Source: Sandarakinorhabdus sp. (GTDB lineage Bacteria > Pseudomonadota > Alphaproteobacteria > Sphingomonadales > Sphingomonadaceae). Taken from it: a stretch of 64,000 nt of DNA. The notes beneath the pieces were generated by a model. The model was not told where the DNA came from. It made no database searches and was given only the letters and a program-made list of their open reading frames with translations. Both the position numbers and the translations under genes were made by a program. Positions 45,332-58,850 of the stretch are shown piece by piece. How positions within the stretch are numbered: the stretch's first letter is position 1; every line of letters begins with the position of its first letter. The stretch spans positions 408,442-472,441 of the forward strand of contig JAIMKW010000001.1 in NCBI GenBank assembly GCA_020692215.1, in the 5' to 3' direction.

Positions 45332-47371
<2,040 letters not shown>

Positions 47372-47421
47372 GATAGCTGCACCCGGTTGACATTGGCGGG
47401 CGAGGGCCGAAGCTGCTGGGC

Positions 47422-48363
47422 ATGAACAGTCCGTTCGCCTGCCTGATGGGGCTTGCGCTGATGCTTGGCGCAGGCGGTGCGCTGGCTGCACAGATGCCTC
47501 CTCACACTGTTCAGGCCCGCCTGCCTGATGGGCGCATGCTCAGCTTTCAGTGCGCCGGCACCGGCAAGCTCACCGTGCTGCTCGAATCGGGTTGGGCTGC
47601 CGATGGCGCGGCCTGGCGCAAGGTTATGCCCTTGCTGCCCGGTGATGTTCGGGTTTGCGCCTATGACAGGGCAGGGAGCGGGGGCAGCGATGCCGGTCCC
47701 TTGCCGCGCGACGGTGCCGCGATCGCCAAGGATCTGGACGACGGATTGCGCGCCGCCGGAATCAGCGGGCCCTATCTGCTTGTCGGCCATTCGGCGGGGG
47801 GGCTTTACAACCGGCATTTCGCGCTGCGGCGGCCCCGCGATGTGGCAGGCATGGTTCTGGCAGACAGCAGCATCGCGCATCAGCAGGCGCGGTTCGAAGC
47901 GGTGTTCGGGCCGGGCGCTGGATCTCGCGATCCCATCATAGAACGGGCGCGGCAATGCCTGGAGGCGGCGGGCGCAACGCGGGATGCATCAGCCCCGCCG
48001 ATCTCTGCGCGGTGCCGGACCACGCCTGCTGAAGCCGCTGCGGGCCGCTGGACGGCCCGCCTTTCGGAAGTGGAAACATTGGCCGGCAGCACATCCTCGG
48101 CGCTGGATGCTGGCGAGCCGGATCTGGCGAAGTTGCCGCTTGTGGTGCTGACGGCGGGCAAGGCCCATGCGCCGCAGGTGCTGGACATCTGGGCCGGGTT
48201 TCACCGCGAGATCGCCGCACTGTCGGCCTGTGGCACGGCGCGCGTGGTTCCGGATTCGGGCCACATGATGATCTTCGACCGACCGGACGCGATTGCCGAT
48301 GCCGTGAATGAGGTTGTGGCGCTGGTTCGGGCCGGCAAGCCTTGTGGAAGCGGCCGGCAATGA
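47422..48363 (+). CDS. Exported alpha/beta hydrolase
   Basis: This 313-residue protein has a signal peptide (MNSPFACLMGLALMLGAGGA, cleavage at LAA-QM). The nucleophile motif is GHSAGGLYNRHFA, and the catalytic His is in PDSGHMMIFDRPDAIADAV, with an Asp between in the usual order. The mature part has several Cys that may form disulfides in the periplasm. The substrate is unknown; similar proteins are annotated as esterases or acyltransferases. Its stop overlaps the start of the YffB-like gene as ATGA. Confidence 0.86.
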   Translation: MNSPFACLMGLALMLGAGGALAAQMPPHTVQARLPDGRMLSFQCAGTGKLTVLLESGWAADGAAWRKVMPLLPGDVRVCAYDRAGSGGSDAGPLPRDGAAIAKDLDDGLRAAGISGPYLLVGHSAGGLYNRHFALRRPRDVAGMVLADSSIAHQQARFEAVFGPGAGSRDPIIERARQCLEAAGATRDASAPPISARCRTTPAEAAAGRWTARLSEVETLAGSTSSALDAGEPDLAKLPLVVLTAGKAHAPQVLDIWAGFHREIAALSACGTARVVPDSGHMMIFDRPDAIADAVNEVVALVRAGKPCGSGRQ

Positions 48364-48719
48364 CCCTTACGCTCTATGGAATCCGCAACTGCGATACCGT
48401 GAAGAAGGCCTGCGCCTGGCTGGATGCGGCGGGCATTGCCTTTGCCTTCCATGATTACAAGATTGCCAGGGCCGACACGGCCACGCTGGCGAACTGGGTG
48501 GATGCGCTGGGCTGGGAGACGGTGCTGAACCGGGCCGGGACAACCTTTCGCAAGCTGCCCGAGGCCGACAAGGTGGGGATCGACGCGGCAAAGGCCGTGG
48601 CCCTGATGGCAGCGCAGCCTTCGATGATCAGAAGGCCGATCCTTCAGGGGCAGGTTGGTGGGCGGACGGTGCTGCTGGCCGGTTTCAAGCCGGACCTCTA
48701 CGAAGCCGGGCTGCGCTAG
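48360..48719 (+). CDS. ArsC/Spx-family protein (YffB-like)
   Basis: This 119-residue thioredoxin-fold protein begins MTLTLYGIRNCDTVKKACAW. The Cys11 and the NCDTVKKA motif are typical of YffB, a GSH-binding homologue of arsenate reductase. The arsenate reductase Arg triad is not complete, so true arsenate reduction is unlikely. The C-terminal VLLAGFKPDLY matches the group. It is translationally coupled to the upstream hydrolase. Its stop overlaps that of mnmH, which converges. Confidence 0.88.
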   Translation: MTLTLYGIRNCDTVKKACAWLDAAGIAFAFHDYKIARADTATLANWVDALGWETVLNRAGTTFRKLPEADKVGIDAAKAVALMAAQPSMIRRPILQGQVGGRTVLLAGFKPDLYEAGLR

Positions 48720-49774
48720 GGCTTGCCGGCCATTTCAGCGATCTGCCGGGCGGCCTGCACGATGCCTTCGGGCGAGAGATCCACGGCGACCGTGCCCAGT
48801 GTCGTGCAATCCTGTCGGGCCGTCCAGCGGTCGTAGGACGGGTCGTAGTGCGCCCGGATCAGCCCCTCGATTAGGGGGGCTGTCGCGCCGGTGGCAGCAA
48901 GGCTGCGCCAATGCGCCATGGTTTCCCGGCTGTGGTGGCGGGGCAGGCGGGACAGCGCTTCTTCGAGAGCGGACTTGTTGTCGGCGATGTCGGCATAATG
49001 GGCAAGGATGTGGCGGGTTCGCGCTTCGACAGGGGCGGACAGCGTGATACGGGGAGCCTGCTGCATGGCGCTCCAGATGCGCGGGGGCAGGGTTATCTCG
49101 CCGATGCGGCTGGATTCTGCTTCCACGAACAGGGGCCTTGCGGGATCGAGCGTCTCTATCGCTTCCACAAGCCGGGTTTCGAACCTTTTTTGGCTCGGCT
49201 GCCCTGCGGCCATGGCTCCGAACAGCGACCCGCGATGCTGTGCCAGCCCTTCGAGATCGAGGGTCTGGTGGCCCGATGCCTGCAGCTGCTGGAGAAGCGC
49301 TGTCTTTCCGCACCCGGTTCGCCCCTGGAGCAGGATCATCTGCAGCTGCGGGGCGTCTGCGGGGGTTTCGTACAGCAGCGCAACAACCTGCCGCCGCCAG
49401 CGCTTGTAGCCGCCTTCCAGCACCATCACCGGCCAGCCGACCTGTTCCATCACGGTGGCCATGGCGCCCGAGCGCTGCCCCCCGCGCCAGCAATAGACCA
49501 GCGGGCGGAAAGTGCTGTCGCGGTCTGCGAGCGCGGTTTCCAGATGGTGCGCGATATTGCGCGCAACTTTGGCGGCACCGATCCGCCGGGCCAGGAACTT
49601 GGATGTCTGAACGTAAAGCGTGCCGACTTCGATGCGTTCGGCATTGTCGAGCACGGGAAGATTGATCGCACCGGGCACATGGTCTTCCTCGAACTCGGCC
49701 GGGCTGCGGACATCGATAATGCTATCGAAACGGTCCCGCGCCGCCCGGGAGAGATCCTGCGTGCGGCGGATCAT
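48716..49774 (-). CDS. mnmH: tRNA 2-selenouridine synthase
   Basis: This 352-residue enzyme (SelU/YbbB) converts 2-thiouridine at the wobble position of tRNA Lys/Glu/Gln to 2-selenouridine via geranylated intermediates. The N-terminal rhodanese domain has the catalytic Cys95 in VYCWRGGQRSG, and the C-terminal domain has the P-loop GRTGCGKT at 151-158. It uses selenophosphate from SelD, whose gene lies immediately upstream on the same strand, 75 bases away. AGGAC lies 6 bases before the ATG. Confidence 0.95.
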   Translation of the reverse strand: MIRRTQDLSRAARDRFDSIIDVRSPAEFEEDHVPGAINLPVLDNAERIEVGTLYVQTSKFLARRIGAAKVARNIAHHLETALADRDSTFRPLVYCWRGGQRSGAMATVMEQVGWPVMVLEGGYKRWRRQVVALLYETPADAPQLQMILLQGRTGCGKTALLQQLQASGHQTLDLEGLAQHRGSLFGAMAAGQPSQKRFETRLVEAIETLDPARPLFVEAESSRIGEITLPPRIWSAMQQAPRITLSAPVEARTRHILAHYADIADNKSALEEALSRLPRHHSRETMAHWRSLAATGATAPLIEGLIRAHYDPSYDRWTARQDCTTLGTVAVDLSPEGIVQAARQIAEMAGKP

Positions 49775-49803
49775 GCCGATGTCCTTTGGTCAGGCCAGCC
49801 TTT

Positions 49804-49848
49804 TTCAGGCTGGTCTTGTTCGGGCTGGTCTTGTTCAGGCCGGTCTTG
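49804..49848. repeat. Three 15-base tandem repeats between selD and mnmH
   Basis: Three consecutive 15-base copies of TTCAGGCTGGTCTTG (with one or two substitutions each) lie at 49804-49818, 49819-49833 and 49834-49848, directly after the selD stop. The minus strand would read repeated EQDQP-like pentapeptides in one frame, but stop codons break the selD frame, so it is taken as non-coding. Confidence 0.9.
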
Positions 49849-49849
49849 A

Positions 49850-50917
49850 TCAGGCAAGGACGCGCACCCGGCCCGGCCCCGCTGTAACCCGGCCGACGCG
49901 GCGCGCCGACGCGAAGCCCTGCTGCCCGGCAAGGGCGAGAATTTCGGCCGCAGCGCTTTGGCTTGCGGCAATCAGCAGTCCGCCGCTGGTCTGCGGATCA
50001 GTCAGGATATCGCGTCGCCAGTCTTCAAGGCCGTCGGGCAGATCGACCTCTTCGGCATAGCTCGCCCAGTTGCGTGGGGAGGCGCCGGTGCGGACGCCTG
50101 CACGCGCCAGCCCCTCGACACCGGGCAGGAGGGCAGGGGCAGTTGCGTCGATCTCGATACCGGCGCCAGCGCCGCGCGCCATTTCCAGCGCATGGCCCAG
50201 CAGGCCGAAGCCAGTGACATCGGTGACGGCATGCACGCCTTCGATGCCAGGCAGGTGCGTGCCCAGCCGGTTCAGCTGTGTGGTCGAGGCGATGAGGGCG
50301 GCATAGCCCGCCGGATCGAGGCGATCCTGCTTGAAGGCAGCGCTGAGCACGCCGACGCCGAGCCCCTTGGTGAGGATGAGGGCATCACCGGGCTGTGCCC
50401 CGCGGTTGGTGAGCACCTTGTCAGGGTGCACCAGCCCCAGCGCTACCAGCCCGTATATGGGCTCTACGCTGTCGATCGAATGCCCGCCGGCGATGGGTAT
50501 GCCGGCTTCGGCGCAGACAGCGCTGCCGCCCTCCAGAATTCGGCGGATGGCCTCGACAGGAAGCACATTGATCGGCATGCCCACAAGGGCCAGCGCGAAG
50601 ATCGGGGTCGCCCCCATGGCGTATATATCTGAAAGTGCGTTGGCGGCTGCGATGCGGCCGAAATCATGCGGGTCGTCCACCATCGGCATGAAGAAATCGG
50701 TTGTCGCCACCAGCGCCTGCCCATCGTTCAGGCGCCAGACGGCGGCGTCATCCGAAGTTTCGGTGCCCACCATGAGGTTTGCAAACGGCGCTGCCTGCGG
50801 CATTCCGGATAGAATGTCGCGCAACACGGCAGGCGCAAGTTTGCAGCCGCAGCCGCCGCCATGGGCAAGCGAGGTGAGGCGTGGGGGATGATTGGCGGCC
50901 GGTGCGGGATTGGTCAT
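49850..50917 (-). CDS. selD: Selenide, water dikinase (selenophosphate synthetase)
   Basis: This 355-residue enzyme makes selenophosphate from selenide and ATP. The active-site loop [10 protein letters not shown] has Cys23 and Lys26, equivalent to E. coli Cys17 and Lys20, so this is the Cys form, not a selenocysteine form. Other blocks are [57 protein letters not shown] and [13 protein letters not shown]. The open frame runs far upstream, but the family N-terminus fits the ATG at 50917. No clear Shine-Dalgarno is seen. With mnmH downstream and no selA/selB nearby, the selenium is most likely used for tRNA modification. Confidence 0.95.
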   Translation of the reverse strand: MTNPAPAANHPPRLTSLAHGGGCGCKLAPAVLRDILSGMPQAAPFANLMVGTETSDDAAVWRLNDGQALVATTDFFMPMVDDPHDFGRIAAANALSDIYAMGATPIFALALVGMPINVLPVEAIRRILEGGSAVCAEAGIPIAGGHSIDSVEPIYGLVALGLVHPDKVLTNRGAQPGDALILTKGLGVGVLSAAFKQDRLDPAGYAALIASTTQLNRLGTHLPGIEGVHAVTDVTGFGLLGHALEMARGAGAGIEIDATAPALLPGVEGLARAGVRTGASPRNWASYAEEVDLPDGLEDWRRDILTDPQTSGGLLIAASQSAAAEILALAGQQGFASARRVGRVTAGPGRVRVLA

Positions 50918-51070
50918 CTGCCGGGCTTGCGCGAAATCGCCAGCCACTTCAACATGGCAGGGGCACTTCACCTTCATCTGCGCCCACAGACGTTGCGCGC
51001 CGTCCTCCTCTTCCATTTGGCTCCGGTTCGCGGAACAGGCACTCTGGCTGGATATGACGATGAACCGACC

Positions 51071-53443
51071 ATGACAGCCTTGCCCGAAGCGCTTCAGCGC
51101 TGGTTCGAGGCGCGTGGCTGGGCCCCGCGCGCGCACCAGCTGGCGATGCTGCAGGCGGCCAGGGCTGGCCGGCATGCGCTGCTGGTGGCCGCAACGGGTG
51201 CGGGCAAGACACTGGCGGGGTTCCTGCCAGTGCTGGCCGATGCAGCGGTTGCAGGTGCACGACCGGGATTGAAGGCGATCTATGTTTCGCCCTTGAAAGC
51301 CCTGGCGGCCGACGTTGAGCGCAACCTGATGGCGCCCATTGCCGAGGCCGGGCTGCCCTTGCGCGTGGAAACGCGCACCGGGGATACCAGCTCTGATGCA
51401 AAGCGGCGGCAGCGTGCTGACCCGCCGGATATCCTGCTGACAACGCCCGAGAGCCTGAGCCTGCTGCTGACCTGGCCCGAGGCCGAGGCCATGCTGGCGA
51501 GCGTCGACACGCTGATCATCGACGAGATCCACGCCTTCGCGACCACCAAGCGCGGCGACCTTCTGGCGCTGGCGGCGGCGCGAATCCGGCGGCTGAACCC
51601 TACGCTGCGGCTGGTTGGGTTGTCGGCCACCATCGCCGATCCGCCGGCCATGGCGCAGTGGCTGGCCCCGGGGGGGGATGTGCAGCTGGTGGTGGGGGAG
51701 GTGGCGGTTGCGCCCGATATCCGCATCCTGGTACCCGATGGCCGGATTCCCTGGAGCGGCCACAACGGGCGGCATGCCGGAGCCGAGGTGGTGCGGCTGG
51801 TGGAAGGCGCGCGGCAGGCGATCGTGTTCGTGAACACCCGCGCGGTTGCCGAACTGGTGTTCCGCGATCTGTGGGCCGAAAATGACCAGTCACTGCCGAT
51901 CGGGATCCACCACGGCTCGCTGAGCCCGGAGGCGCGGCAGAAGGCGGAGGCCGCGCTGGCGTCTGGGCGGCTGCGCGCGGTGGTGGCGACATCCAGCCTC
52001 GACCTGGGGATCGATTGGGGCGATGTCGACCTGGTGGTGCAGATGGGCGCGCCCAAGGGCGCTGCGCGGCTGCTGCAGCGGGTAGGCCGGGCAAACCACC
52101 GGATGGATGAAGCCAGCCGCGCGGTGGTCGTGCCGGGAAACCGGTTCGAATATCTGGAAGCGCTGGCCGCAATCGATGCGGTTGCCGCAAACGAGCTGGA
52201 TGCCGAGCCGCACCGGCCCGGCGGGCTGGACGTGCTGGCGCAGCATGTGATGGGCGTGGCAGTGGCCGGGCCCTTTGCAGCGGACGCGCTGTTTGCCGAG
52301 GTGCGCACGGCAGCGCCTTATGCCGGACTTTCGCGGGCCGCGTTCGATCGGGTGCTGCAGTTCATCGCAACGGGCGGCTATGCGCTGAGGGTTTATGATC
52401 GCTACCGCCGGCTGGTGGAGTTTCAGCCCGGCCAGTGGCGGCTGACGCATCCGCGCCTTGCCTTGCAGCACCGGCTGAATGCCGGCGTGATCGTGGAGGC
52501 GCCGACGATGACGGTGCGGCTGGGGCGGGGGAAAGCGCTGGGCGCCATCGAGGAATGGTTCGGCAGCCAGCTTCGTGTTGGAGACCGCTTCATGTTCGCC
52601 GGGCAGACCCTGGAGCTGACCGGGACATCCGAAACCGACCTTTACACCCGGCTTTCACGCGGCGAGCCCTCTGTGCCGACCTATGTCGGCGGGCGGATGC
52701 CGCTGTCCACCAATCTTGCGAGGCGGGTGCGGGCGCTGATTGCCGACCCGGCGCAATGGGGCCGCATGCCGGGTGACGTGCGGGAATGGCTTGCACTGCA
52801 GCAGCGCCATTCGCTTCTGCCGCCAGCTGATCGGCTGCTTGCCGAAACCTTCCCGCGGGACGGTCGGCACTACCTTGTTCTTTATGGTTTCGAGGGGCGC
52901 AATGCGCACCAGTCTCTGGGGATGCTGCTGACCCAGCGGATGGAGCGGCTGGGGTTGCACCCGCTCGGCTTTGTTGCAACGGATTATGTGCTGGGGGTGT
53001 GGGGATTGCAGCCCATCAGCGATCCCGCCGCACTGCTGGGCGGCGATATCGTGGCCGACGAGCTGGAAGCGTGGATCAAGGCGACCCCCTTTTTGCGCCG
53101 CGCCTTTCGTGATGTGGCCATTGTGTCTGGCCTGGTAGAGCGCCAGCAGCCCGGCCGGAAGAAGAGCGGGCGGGCAATGACCGTTTCGACCGACCTGATC
53201 TACACCGTGCTGGCCCGGCATGAGCCCGGACACCTGCTTCTGGAGGCGGCCTGGGCGGAAGCAAGCGCGAAGCTTACCGACATGGAGCGGCTGAAGATCC
53301 TGCTGGAAAGGGCCGAGTCGCAGCTTTTGGTGCGGCATCTGGATCGGGTCAGCCCGCTTGCGGTGCCGGTGATGATCGAGATCGGGCGGGAAGGCGTGCG
53401 CGGAATGGCCGAAGATGCGCTGCTGCAGGAATTGGTAGGCTGA
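51071..53443 (+). CDS. Lhr-type DEXH helicase (ligase-associated class)
   Basis: This 790-residue superfamily 2 helicase has Walker A ATGAGKT at 41-47, DEXH box LIIDEIHAF, motif [13 protein letters not shown], then a second RecA domain with [16 protein letters not shown] and QRVGRANHR. The rest is a winged-helix and C-terminal domain typical of Lhr-like proteins, and its length fits the ligase-associated DNA damage response helicase. In other genomes this gene usually sits beside PdeM, an MBL exonuclease and an ATP-dependent ligase; none is next to it here. The frame is open upstream over the selD start, but the family begins at this ATG. No strong ribosome site is visible. Confidence 0.9.
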   Translation: MTALPEALQRWFEARGWAPRAHQLAMLQAARAGRHALLVAATGAGKTLAGFLPVLADAAVAGARPGLKAIYVSPLKALAADVERNLMAPIAEAGLPLRVETRTGDTSSDAKRRQRADPPDILLTTPESLSLLLTWPEAEAMLASVDTLIIDEIHAFATTKRGDLLALAAARIRRLNPTLRLVGLSATIADPPAMAQWLAPGGDVQLVVGEVAVAPDIRILVPDGRIPWSGHNGRHAGAEVVRLVEGARQAIVFVNTRAVAELVFRDLWAENDQSLPIGIHHGSLSPEARQKAEAALASGRLRAVVATSSLDLGIDWGDVDLVVQMGAPKGAARLLQRVGRANHRMDEASRAVVVPGNRFEYLEALAAIDAVAANELDAEPHRPGGLDVLAQHVMGVAVAGPFAADALFAEVRTAAPYAGLSRAAFDRVLQFIATGGYALRVYDRYRRLVEFQPGQWRLTHPRLALQHRLNAGVIVEAPTMTVRLGRGKALGAIEEWFGSQLRVGDRFMFAGQTLELTGTSETDLYTRLSRGEPSVPTYVGGRMPLSTNLARRVRALIADPAQWGRMPGDVREWLALQQRHSLLPPADRLLAETFPRDGRHYLVLYGFEGRNAHQSLGMLLTQRMERLGLHPLGFVATDYVLGVWGLQPISDPAALLGGDIVADELEAWIKATPFLRRAFRDVAIVSGLVERQQPGRKKSGRAMTVSTDLIYTVLARHEPGHLLLEAAWAEASAKLTDMERLKILLERAESQLLVRHLDRVSPLAVPVMIEIGREGVRGMAEDALLQELVG

Positions 53444-53601
53444 GTGCCACCCTCCTTGCAACATGATTGCCATAAATCGGAAATGAATCTGTCAGGCATG
53501 CGCAATCTGAATGACATGGGTCCCGTCTAGGGGGTGCCGTAGTCGGAAGCGGGAATTGTCCTGATTTCGGCCCAGATTCGCACTTCCGAAAAGGGGATTC
53601 C

Positions 53602-55146
<1,545 letters not shown>

Positions 55147-55153
55147 TGACCAG

Positions 55154-55184
55154 CGGGATGCGGCGGCTTTGCTGCCGCATCCCG
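55154..55184 (+). promoter_or_regulatory. Intercistronic hairpin between lipoprotein and receptor genes
   Basis: A perfect 11-bp stem (arms 55154-55164 and 55174-55184), extendable by a G-U and a G-C pair around a 5-base loop, lies 7 bases after the lipoprotein stop. No T-tract follows, so it is more likely a stabilising or attenuating element that sets the lipoprotein:receptor ratio than a full terminator. Confidence 0.75.
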
Positions 55185-55223
55185 AAGGGCGTCGGCCGCT
55201 TACATGAACATCGGGGAACAAAC

Positions 55224-57905
55224 ATGACGGACATCACGAAACTGGCCAGGCTGCTGCTGGTTACGACGGCGCTTGTCGCCGTCCCTTCGCTGGCACAAAC
55301 CGCCCAACCGACCCCTCCGCCCGAAGAGGAAGAGTTCGAGGACGTCGAAGTCGTCGGGCCCGGGGCTGGTGGTCTGGCGGGCGAGGATATCGTCGTCATC
55401 GGCCGATCCATTCCGAACACGGTTCGGGCGACGCCTTCCGTAGTGTCTGTTCTCTCTCAGGCCGATATTTCGCGCACGGGTGAGGGCGATATCGCTGGTG
55501 CCCTGCAGCGGGTTTCCGGTCTGTCGCTGGTTGGCGGCAAATATGTGTATGTCCGCGGTCTTGGGGAGCGCTATTCTTCCGCGCTTCTGAACGGACTTCC
55601 ACTGCCATCGCCCGAGCCGCTGAAGCGGGTCGTTCCGCTGGATATCTTCCCTACCAGCGTGATTGCTTCCAGCGTCGTCCAGAAAAGCTATTCGCCCAAC
55701 TTTCCTGGTGAATTCGGTGGCGGCGTCATCAACCTGACGACCCGGGCTGTGCCTGAAGAGCGCTTCATCGAAGTTGGCGGTAGCGTCGGCGGCAACACGG
55801 TGACGACCGGCCAGCTCGGCTACACCCATTACGGCTCCCGCACCGACTGGACGGGCTTCGACAATGGTGCGCGCGATGTGCCGCCGGAACTGCGCGGCGC
55901 GCTCCGCACGGGAAATCGCCTGATTGTTGGCGATGATTTCGACTTGCAGCGCATGCAGACCATAACGGCCAGCCTGCTGAACGCGCCGACCAACCTGATC
56001 CAGAGCAATGATACCATTCCGGCTGACATGTCGGTAACGTTCACGGCAGGCGACAGCTGGGATATCGGCGAGGACCGGCTCGGCATGATCGTTTCATTCG
56101 GCTGGAAGAACGGCTGGGAAACCCAGGGCGGCCTGCAGCAGACGGCGGCTGGCATTTCCTTGCTGGAGAATGGCGAGCTCGGCTTGCGGGGCGATCAGGA
56201 CTATCGCTTTTTGTCCACTGAAAACCGCATCGTCGTGAACGGCCTGTTTGGCCTCGGCTATGAATTCGGCGAGCAGAAGCTGCGCTGGACGAATGTGTTC
56301 GTTAGGGATTCGCTGAAGGAATCGCGGATCCAGTCCGGCCTCGATGAAATCAATGTCGGCAACGACAACCCGGTGAACAGAAATTTCACCAGCTGGATCG
56401 AGCGCCAGCTTTTCACAACCCAGCTGGTAGGCGAGTTCAAGTTTGCCGACTGGTCGGTGAATGCGCGCGGCACCTACGCCAAATCGCAGCGCAACGCGCC
56501 TTATGAGCGGTTCAACAGCTATGTCTTCTCGCCAGAGGTGAACGGGTACATCAACGACCTGACATCCAACGGCTCGCGCTCGACCATCGCCTTTTCCGAT
56601 CTGCAGGATGAAGTCTATGGCGGCGCGATCGATGTCGCCTACAAGCTTCCGACTGCCCGCCCCTTCGTGCTTTCGGCCGGCTATGCCTATACCGACAACT
56701 CCCGTTCAGCCGAGCGGCGGGATTTCCGCTATGTGGTCGCGGGCGGTGCGGCGCTGCCGCTGGCGGTTGCACAGACCCGGCCGGATTATCTCCTGTCCGC
56801 CTTCAACACCTTTGCCTATGATGTGGTGCTGCAGGAGGTTTCGGGTGCCCAGGGTGCTGCGCGCTATGACGCCGGGCTGACAGTCCACGGCGTTTACGGC
56901 CAGGTGGAAGCCGAATTCCTGGATGGTCTGCGGTTCCAGGGTGGGGTGCGCTATGAAGACGGCAGCCAGTTCGTGGCGCCGTTCGCCCTGTTTGGTCAGC
57001 CGGCGCTCCCCAGAACGCAGATCGATGAATCCTACTGGCTGCCGGGCGGTACGCTGACCTGGAACTTCGCCGAGGACATGCAGTTCCGCGTTGCTGCATC
57101 GCAGACCCTGGCCCGCCCGCAGTTCCGCGAACTGGCACCACAATCCTATCGCGATACCGACACGGATCGGACCGCCTTCGGGAACCAGTATCTTGTGGAC
57201 AGCAAGCTGACCAACTTCGAAGGCCGGTTCGAATGGTTCTTCGCCCGGGATGAGCGGATCGTTCTCTCTGGTTTCTACAAGAAGATCGACCGGCCGATCG
57301 AAACGATTGCTTTCGATGCCGGCGGCACCTTTGCTACGACCTACGCAAATGCTCCGCGTGCGGAGCTTTATGGCGGCGAAGTGGAAGCAGTAAAATACAT
57401 CTACCTGGATGGCGCGACCGGCCTTCTTCAGGATCGGCGCATCCTGCTGATTGGCAACTACACCTACAGCAAATCCAAGATCAAAGTGGGCGAGAGCGAC
57501 ACGACCATCAACGAGGCCGGAGCCGTGATCCCTGCCAGCTTCGTGTTCACCGATGGCCAGCCGCTGACCGGGCAATCAGAGCATGTTGCCAATGCGCAGA
57601 TCGGCCTTTCAAGCACGGAAAAGCTGTCTGAACAGACGATCCTGTTGAACTATGCCAGCTCGCGCGTGACCCAGCGCGGCCCGCTCAGCACGCCTGACTA
57701 TGTGGAAAAGCCCGGCTTCCAGCTGGATTTCGTGGCTCGGGAAGACATTGCTATCGGCAAGGTTCCCGTCGAACTCAAGTTCGAGGCTCGCAACATAACC
57801 GGCACCAAATATCAGGAAGTCCAGGAGTTCAACGGCAGCAAGATCGACGTCAACAGCTACCGCCGTGGGACATCCATCTCGTTGGGGCTGACAGCCAAAT
57901 TCTAG
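55224..57905 (+). CDS. TonB-dependent receptor paired with surface lipoprotein
   Basis: This 893-residue outer-membrane receptor has a signal peptide (MTDITKLARLLLVTTALVAV, cleavage near SLAQ). A Pro/Glu-rich stretch PPPEEEEFEDVEVV precedes the TonB box-like EDIVVIGRSIP. The plug domain has YVYVRGLGERYSSALLNGLP and FPGEFGGGVINLTTRA. The barrel ends in SISLGLTAKF. GGGG is 7 bases before the ATG at 55224. Its stop overlaps that of the convergent barrel protein gene. The lipoprotein upstream may act as its ligand-binding partner; the ligand is unknown. Confidence 0.92.
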   Translation: MTDITKLARLLLVTTALVAVPSLAQTAQPTPPPEEEEFEDVEVVGPGAGGLAGEDIVVIGRSIPNTVRATPSVVSVLSQADISRTGEGDIAGALQRVSGLSLVGGKYVYVRGLGERYSSALLNGLPLPSPEPLKRVVPLDIFPTSVIASSVVQKSYSPNFPGEFGGGVINLTTRAVPEERFIEVGGSVGGNTVTTGQLGYTHYGSRTDWTGFDNGARDVPPELRGALRTGNRLIVGDDFDLQRMQTITASLLNAPTNLIQSNDTIPADMSVTFTAGDSWDIGEDRLGMIVSFGWKNGWETQGGLQQTAAGISLLENGELGLRGDQDYRFLSTENRIVVNGLFGLGYEFGEQKLRWTNVFVRDSLKESRIQSGLDEINVGNDNPVNRNFTSWIERQLFTTQLVGEFKFADWSVNARGTYAKSQRNAPYERFNSYVFSPEVNGYINDLTSNGSRSTIAFSDLQDEVYGGAIDVAYKLPTARPFVLSAGYAYTDNSRSAERRDFRYVVAGGAALPLAVAQTRPDYLLSAFNTFAYDVVLQEVSGAQGAARYDAGLTVHGVYGQVEAEFLDGLRFQGGVRYEDGSQFVAPFALFGQPALPRTQIDESYWLPGGTLTWNFAEDMQFRVAASQTLARPQFRELAPQSYRDTDTDRTAFGNQYLVDSKLTNFEGRFEWFFARDERIVLSGFYKKIDRPIETIAFDAGGTFATTYANAPRAELYGGEVEAVKYIYLDGATGLLQDRRILLIGNYTYSKSKIKVGESDTTINEAGAVIPASFVFTDGQPLTGQSEHVANAQIGLSSTEKLSEQTILLNYASSRVTQRGPLSTPDYVEKPGFQLDFVAREDIAIGKVPVELKFEARNITGTKYQEVQEFNGSKIDVNSYRRGTSISLGLTAKF

Positions 57906-58762
57906 AAACCGTAGGTCAGGAAAAGGGACGGGCCGGTAAGGTCATAGTCGACCCGCCCTTTCCACCTGTCCCGGTTAACGCGCAGGCTGTAATCCAATGT
58001 CCTGATAGAGGCGCCTATGCCGATATGCCTGGCGACCTTCCAGGTTATACCGGCCTCGGCATCGATCAGCCGGCCGCGATAATCGCCCACTTCCAGTGCG
58101 AAGATTTCGAACTGTCCGATCAGCATGACGTCGGGTGCGATGCGGATCCGTCCGTTGGTTCCCAGTGTCGGCAGCGGGGCAAGCTGGCTCTTGGCGACCT
58201 GGCGAAACCCCACCGTCTGCCCGAGTGACGCCTCCCCTTCGAGGCTGAGGCGGAAATCCGTCATGTGCAGGCCGAACGAAAAGCCAAGTTCGGCGTTGGG
58301 CTTGTTGATCGGCATCCAGTGCAGATCGACGTTATACAATGTCGAAGCAAAGCGATCGGCCACGCTCGCGCCAGCATCGAATGTCAGATCTTCTACAGTG
58401 ATCGACCGCTCGATCGATGCGCTGTTGCGGCGGTCAATGGTCCAGAATTCGAATTCGGCGCGCCAGTTTTTCCCCAGCAGGATGCCGACTTCGCCGGCTG
58501 GCAGCCACTCCCTGTCCTTCAACCCAAGATCGCGTTCGAAATCAATGAGGGTGCCGCTCGCGCCGATGCCCGGCACGTCGATCCGCACGCGCGTATCGGC
58601 GTTGGCGGCCAATGCCCCGATCCGGCCATAGAATTTCGATCGCGGAAGTTCCGCCAAGGCGGGGGCCGGTGCCAGCAGACCGGCCAGAAAACAGCCAAGG
58701 ATAAAGCTGCCGGCACTGCGAAGCCTGTTTTTCGTTGAAGGGCAAGTGGAGCTGGCAGACAT
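57902..58762 (-). CDS. Outer-membrane beta-barrel protein
   Basis: This 286-residue protein has a basic N-terminus (MSASSTCPSTKNRLRSAG) and a hydrophobic leader ending APALAE. The mature part alternates hydrophobic and polar residues in strand-like blocks (RAEFEFWTIDRRNSASIERS, AELGFSFGLHMTDFRLSLEG) and ends in SLFLTYGF, the C-terminal Phe signal of barrel proteins. A poly-G tract precedes the ATG. No transport or enzyme motif is seen. It is the last gene of the minus-strand run from gyrA, or it may have its own promoter in the 88-base gap upstream. Confidence 0.8.
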   Translation of the reverse strand: MSASSTCPSTKNRLRSAGSFILGCFLAGLLAPAPALAELPRSKFYGRIGALAANADTRVRIDVPGIGASGTLIDFERDLGLKDREWLPAGEVGILLGKNWRAEFEFWTIDRRNSASIERSITVEDLTFDAGASVADRFASTLYNVDLHWMPINKPNAELGFSFGLHMTDFRLSLEGEASLGQTVGFRQVAKSQLAPLPTLGTNGRIRIAPDVMLIGQFEIFALEVGDYRGRLIDAEAGITWKVARHIGIGASIRTLDYSLRVNRDRWKGRVDYDLTGPSLFLTYGF

Positions 58763-58850
58763 GCGCGATTCCCCCCCCGATGATGTCCCGACTGGCGAGG
58801 ACCTGAGGAAATACACGCGAATTGCACGATTGCGTCAACGTCTCGGGTGG

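Noticed and set aside
49771..49852. Possible TGA read-through of selD into the 15-base repeats (selenoprotein idea)
   Set aside because: SelD already has Cys at the active site, further in-frame TGA codons follow within a few codons, and no selenocysteine insertion genes are in view.
50918..51775. Upstream extension of selD
   Set aside because: It is antisense to the helicase gene and does not match the SelD family, whose N-terminus fits the ATG at 50917.
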